From: Capsicum annuum
Lineage: Eukaryota; Streptophyta; Magnoliopsida; Solanales; Solanaceae
Reading direction: 5' to 3'
DNA length: 64,000 nucleotides
NCBI RefSeq assembly: GCF_002878395.1
Contig: NC_061119.1
Coordinates: 47,634,284 to 47,698,283, forward strand
The notes under the pieces were generated by a model. That model was not told the origin of the DNA, ran no database searches, and saw nothing but the letters and a program-made list of their open reading frames with translations. The position numbers were made by a program, and so were the translations under genes. Shown piece by piece: positions 61,880-64,000 of this stretch (its first letter is position 1; the number at the start of each line of letters is the position of its first letter).

Positions 61880-62271
61880 AGAATTTATAGAAAGAGCTCT
61901 AAATAAGTTAGACGATCCTTTAGCTATGCAAAAACATATAAGCCTTAAAATAATTCTAATAGAAGAAGAAATTAAAACCCTAAAAAACAATTCACCAGCC
62001 AGTATGGGTAAACTTATTGAAAAAACTGAAGTTTTTAATAAAGAATTAGGAAAAAGAATTAGAAATGAAATTTTTACCTTAAGAATTTCAAATAAAGGAA
62101 ACTATCAAGAAGGAAGCTTAGATGAAAGGATTATATCAAAATTTTTAGAAAAACGATAGAGAAGATTTAGAAAAATTAGAAGAAATTTCAAAAACCTCTA
62201 AAGATAAAGAGGAAGCCTCTACTTCTAAAACAAAAATCGAAGAGCTTACTGAAACAGAAGAGAATGAATGA
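61869..62271 (+). pseudogene. Viral small ORF d, about 134 codons with one frame change
   Basis: It starts at the ATG in ATGA shared with the end of ORF c. It is open to 62159 (96 aa), then a frame change in an A-run (about 62150-62155) leads to a charged tail (EDLEKLEEISKTSK) ending at 62271. The tail overlaps the coat-protein start by eight bases (ATGAATGA). Position and helical, charged character fit a virion-associated or DNA-binding small protein as in caulimoviruses; this is inference only. Confidence 0.5.
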
Positions 62272-63542
62272 ACTAGACGAATTAGTCAATGATCTTGAAG
62301 AACTTGATCTAAACGATCAAAATTATCATGTGTATATGAATAAAGGAGACATAGGAGGACCTCAGGGTACCTTCGAAACCCCTAAAAAAGAAGAAAACTC
62401 GTTTGATAAGCCTGCACAAAGTAGTAGTTTCTTACCAAGATCCAAAAAATGGAAAGACTATAATAGTCAATACCATATAAATTCTAAAGCTAAATTCAAG
62501 TCAAATAGGTTACCAATAGGTGATGCTGGAGCAACTCAGTTTCTTGATTTAGACTGTAAAAGAGAGTCCGAAGAATTTTTAGATTACTGGGCAAAAAACT
62601 TAGAATTATATTTCATCGTAGGAAAAGAAAGTAATTATACAAATGAATAAATATATTTAATAGCTATAAATACCTTTACAGGAAAGGTAGACAATTGGTT
62701 TAGAAAAGTATCTGTAGAAACTAAAAAAGTTTTCAGAACAGAAGTACTCGCGGATTTTGAAAAATCAACTCGAGAAGGAATTAAGCACTTAGTAAGATAT
62801 ATAGGAACTAAATTCTTAGGAAGTCGATCAGATATCTCTAAGGAAAAGGAAAACTAGGGTTACTAGCAGCTAAATGGCTAGAAAAGCTTCAAATTTGTAA
62901 AATGAAATACATTCAGGAATATACTTGCGAATTTGAAACCTACTACTACCAGTTGTTTGATAATAGTAAAAATCTAACTCCATTTATGGATAAATATTTT
63001 CAAAAATTACTAAGAGATTGGGCTAGTTATTTTAGAAGAGAATACGCTAAAGAAGATCAAACTGATGACTCTTTAGGAAAAAGAATTACCTTCCTTAACC
63101 AAAGACTTAGTCAAATTTGTATGCTACATAACATGCGAAGAAAAGCTAACAGAATTGGTACACAAATTTACTGTGAAGACACAGAAGCAGCATCTCAATG
63201 GAGATTTCATAATAGAAATCCTTCAAAAATAAAAAGAAAAAACAAAGGATTAATTAAGAGAAAAAAAAAATTCAAAGAAAAACTATGTGCCAAGAAAAAG
63301 ATACTATAAAATACGTAGAGATTTCAAAAAAAAAAAAACCTCCAGGCAAGTGTAAATGTTATAACTGTGGAGAAGAAGATCACAAAAGTTATGAATGCAA
63401 TAAGAAAAGAGTAAAAATATCCAAAATGGATAGAGAAGAAATTGAGTCAGACTTGGAGTCAATTTCATCAAGACAATGTAATGATTGTTATGAAGAACTC
63501 TATGAAGAATTTTCAGAAGTTAGTACTGATTCAGGAGAATGA
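62264..63542 (+). pseudogene. Viral coat protein, broken
   Basis: The capsid protein. It has an acidic N-terminus (MNELDELVNDLEELDLND), then a capsid core with FTGKVDNWFRKV and AKWLEKLQICKMKYI (about 62670-62930), a very basic segment (KRKNKGLIKRKKKFKEK) and the zinc knuckle CKCYNCGEEDHKSYEC (63345-63392). The acidic C-terminal tail stops at 63540-63542. Breaks are a TAA at 62648-62650, a frame change near 62855, and another near 63290. The stop overlaps the movement-protein start (ATGA). Confidence 0.82.
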
Positions 63543-64000
63543 ATCAAGAAATACAAAAACTTGAAGAATCAACTCAAGTTATAGGATCTGAAGAAGACCA
63601 GCGTGGATACGCATTAAAAGCAACATTTGATGAAGAATTGCTAAGAAAAATCCAAGAATTAAAATTTAATCTTCGAACAGAAGATAGCATATTCAATAAA
63701 CTCCAAAGAACTTTTTCAAGAAGTAAAATTTCCTATCACGAGTATCAGGAAATTGAAAAGGTAATAGACATTACTCAAACTACTAGAAAACATAAACTTT
63801 ACCTATTAACCAAATCCATGATCGACCAAATATTGAGAAAAAATCTGGAAAGAAATAGGAAAAAGATAAATTATGTTTATCTTGGAGCAATCCAAATAAT
63901 GGTTAAATCCACCTTTAAAGAAGGAATAGACTATACTATAGTAATAAACCTTTCAGATGAAAGATTCATTAATACTAGAGAAGGGAGTTTAGGTATTGTT
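63539..64000 (+). CDS. Viral movement protein, 5' part (runs off the window)
   Basis: A 30K-superfamily movement protein, which enlarges plasmodesmata and escorts virus between cells. The ATG at 63539 overlaps the coat-protein stop. All 154 codons to the window end are open. The motif YVYLGAIQIMVKSTFKEGID at about 63868-63927 is the core of the caulimovirid movement-protein family. It is not listed by simple ORF scans because no stop is reached. Whether the rest is intact cannot be seen. Confidence 0.85.
   Translation, partial: MNQEIQKLEESTQVIGSEEDQRGYALKATFDEELLRKIQELKFNLRTEDSIFNKLQRTFSRSKISYHEYQEIEKVIDITQTTRKHKLYLLTKSMIDQILRKNLERNRKKINYVYLGAIQIMVKSTFKEGIDYTIVINLSDERFINTREGSLGIV

Larger units (their letters stand above)
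60777..64000 (+). mobile_element. Endogenous pararetrovirus locus 2 (Caulimoviridae), partial
   Basis: A second integrated pararetrovirus, continuing past the window. The plus-strand order is four small ORFs, coat protein with zinc knuckle, movement protein. Its zinc knuckle differs strongly from that of locus 1, so it is another lineage. It starts with a 196-bp inverted copy of its own small-ORF region. It is less decayed than locus 1: several ORFs are intact and the movement-protein frame is open to the window end. Confidence 0.85.

Overview
This window is plant nuclear DNA, most likely from a Solanaceae species with a large, repeat-rich genome. Capsicum, Solanum and Nicotiana are all possible; I cannot choose from sequence alone. 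The evidence is nested Ty3/gypsy retrotransposons of the Athila, Tekay/Del and Tat lineages, a Mutator-like element (MULE), PIF/Harbinger-type MITEs, and two degraded endogenous pararetroviruses (Caulimoviridae) with solendovirus-like gene order. I found no intact host gene, no rRNA or tRNA gene and no CRISPR array. Almost every coding trace is broken by stops and frameshifts.

Layout: 1-8405 is an Athila-type element (5' LTR cut by the window edge, gag and protease remnants, an extra 'plant transposon protein' reading frame, 3' LTR at 6913-8405). It appears to sit in a Tekay-type LTR whose remainder runs 8406-10893. 11138-11560 is a 162-bp tandem repeat. About 11580-20140 is a MULE-like region: a broken transposase on the minus strand, a small broken plus-strand ORF, and clusters of a CAACAGATG/CATCTGTTG dyad repeat. 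20597-27293 is pararetrovirus locus 1: a short plus-strand fragment joined tail to tail with a long minus-strand copy (coat protein, movement protein plus a protease-like domain, protease-RT-RNase H, ORF4), making 783-bp inverted arms.

27973-49240 is a stack of insertions. Tekay element C (plus strand) has its 5' LTR split by element B (28575-47756, minus strand, target-site duplication CCTAT). B's 3' LTR is split by element D (29749-38824, minus strand, duplication ACTGA/ACTAA), which has no coding capacity. B's gag is split by a solo Athila-type LTR (41640-43135, duplication CCCTG) and a MITE (43700-44485, duplication TAA). The insertion order can be read from these duplications.

49837-54642 is the 3' half of a Tat-lineage element: integrase, three tandem-repeat arrays, and the start of the 3' LTR. 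That LTR is cut by Tekay element E (54643-58640, minus strand: 3' LTR plus the end of pol). A second MITE lies at 59450-60544. Pararetrovirus locus 2 begins near 60777 with an inverted fragment and runs off the window: four small ORFs, then coat protein, then movement protein, most neighbours joined by short start/stop overlaps.

The window therefore records the activity and decay of mobile elements. Functional links exist only within each element (gag-protease-RT-integrase; coat-movement-replicase). The non-autonomous elements D and the MITEs would have needed proteins supplied by relatives. All identity figures are estimates by eye; no alignment or database search was run.
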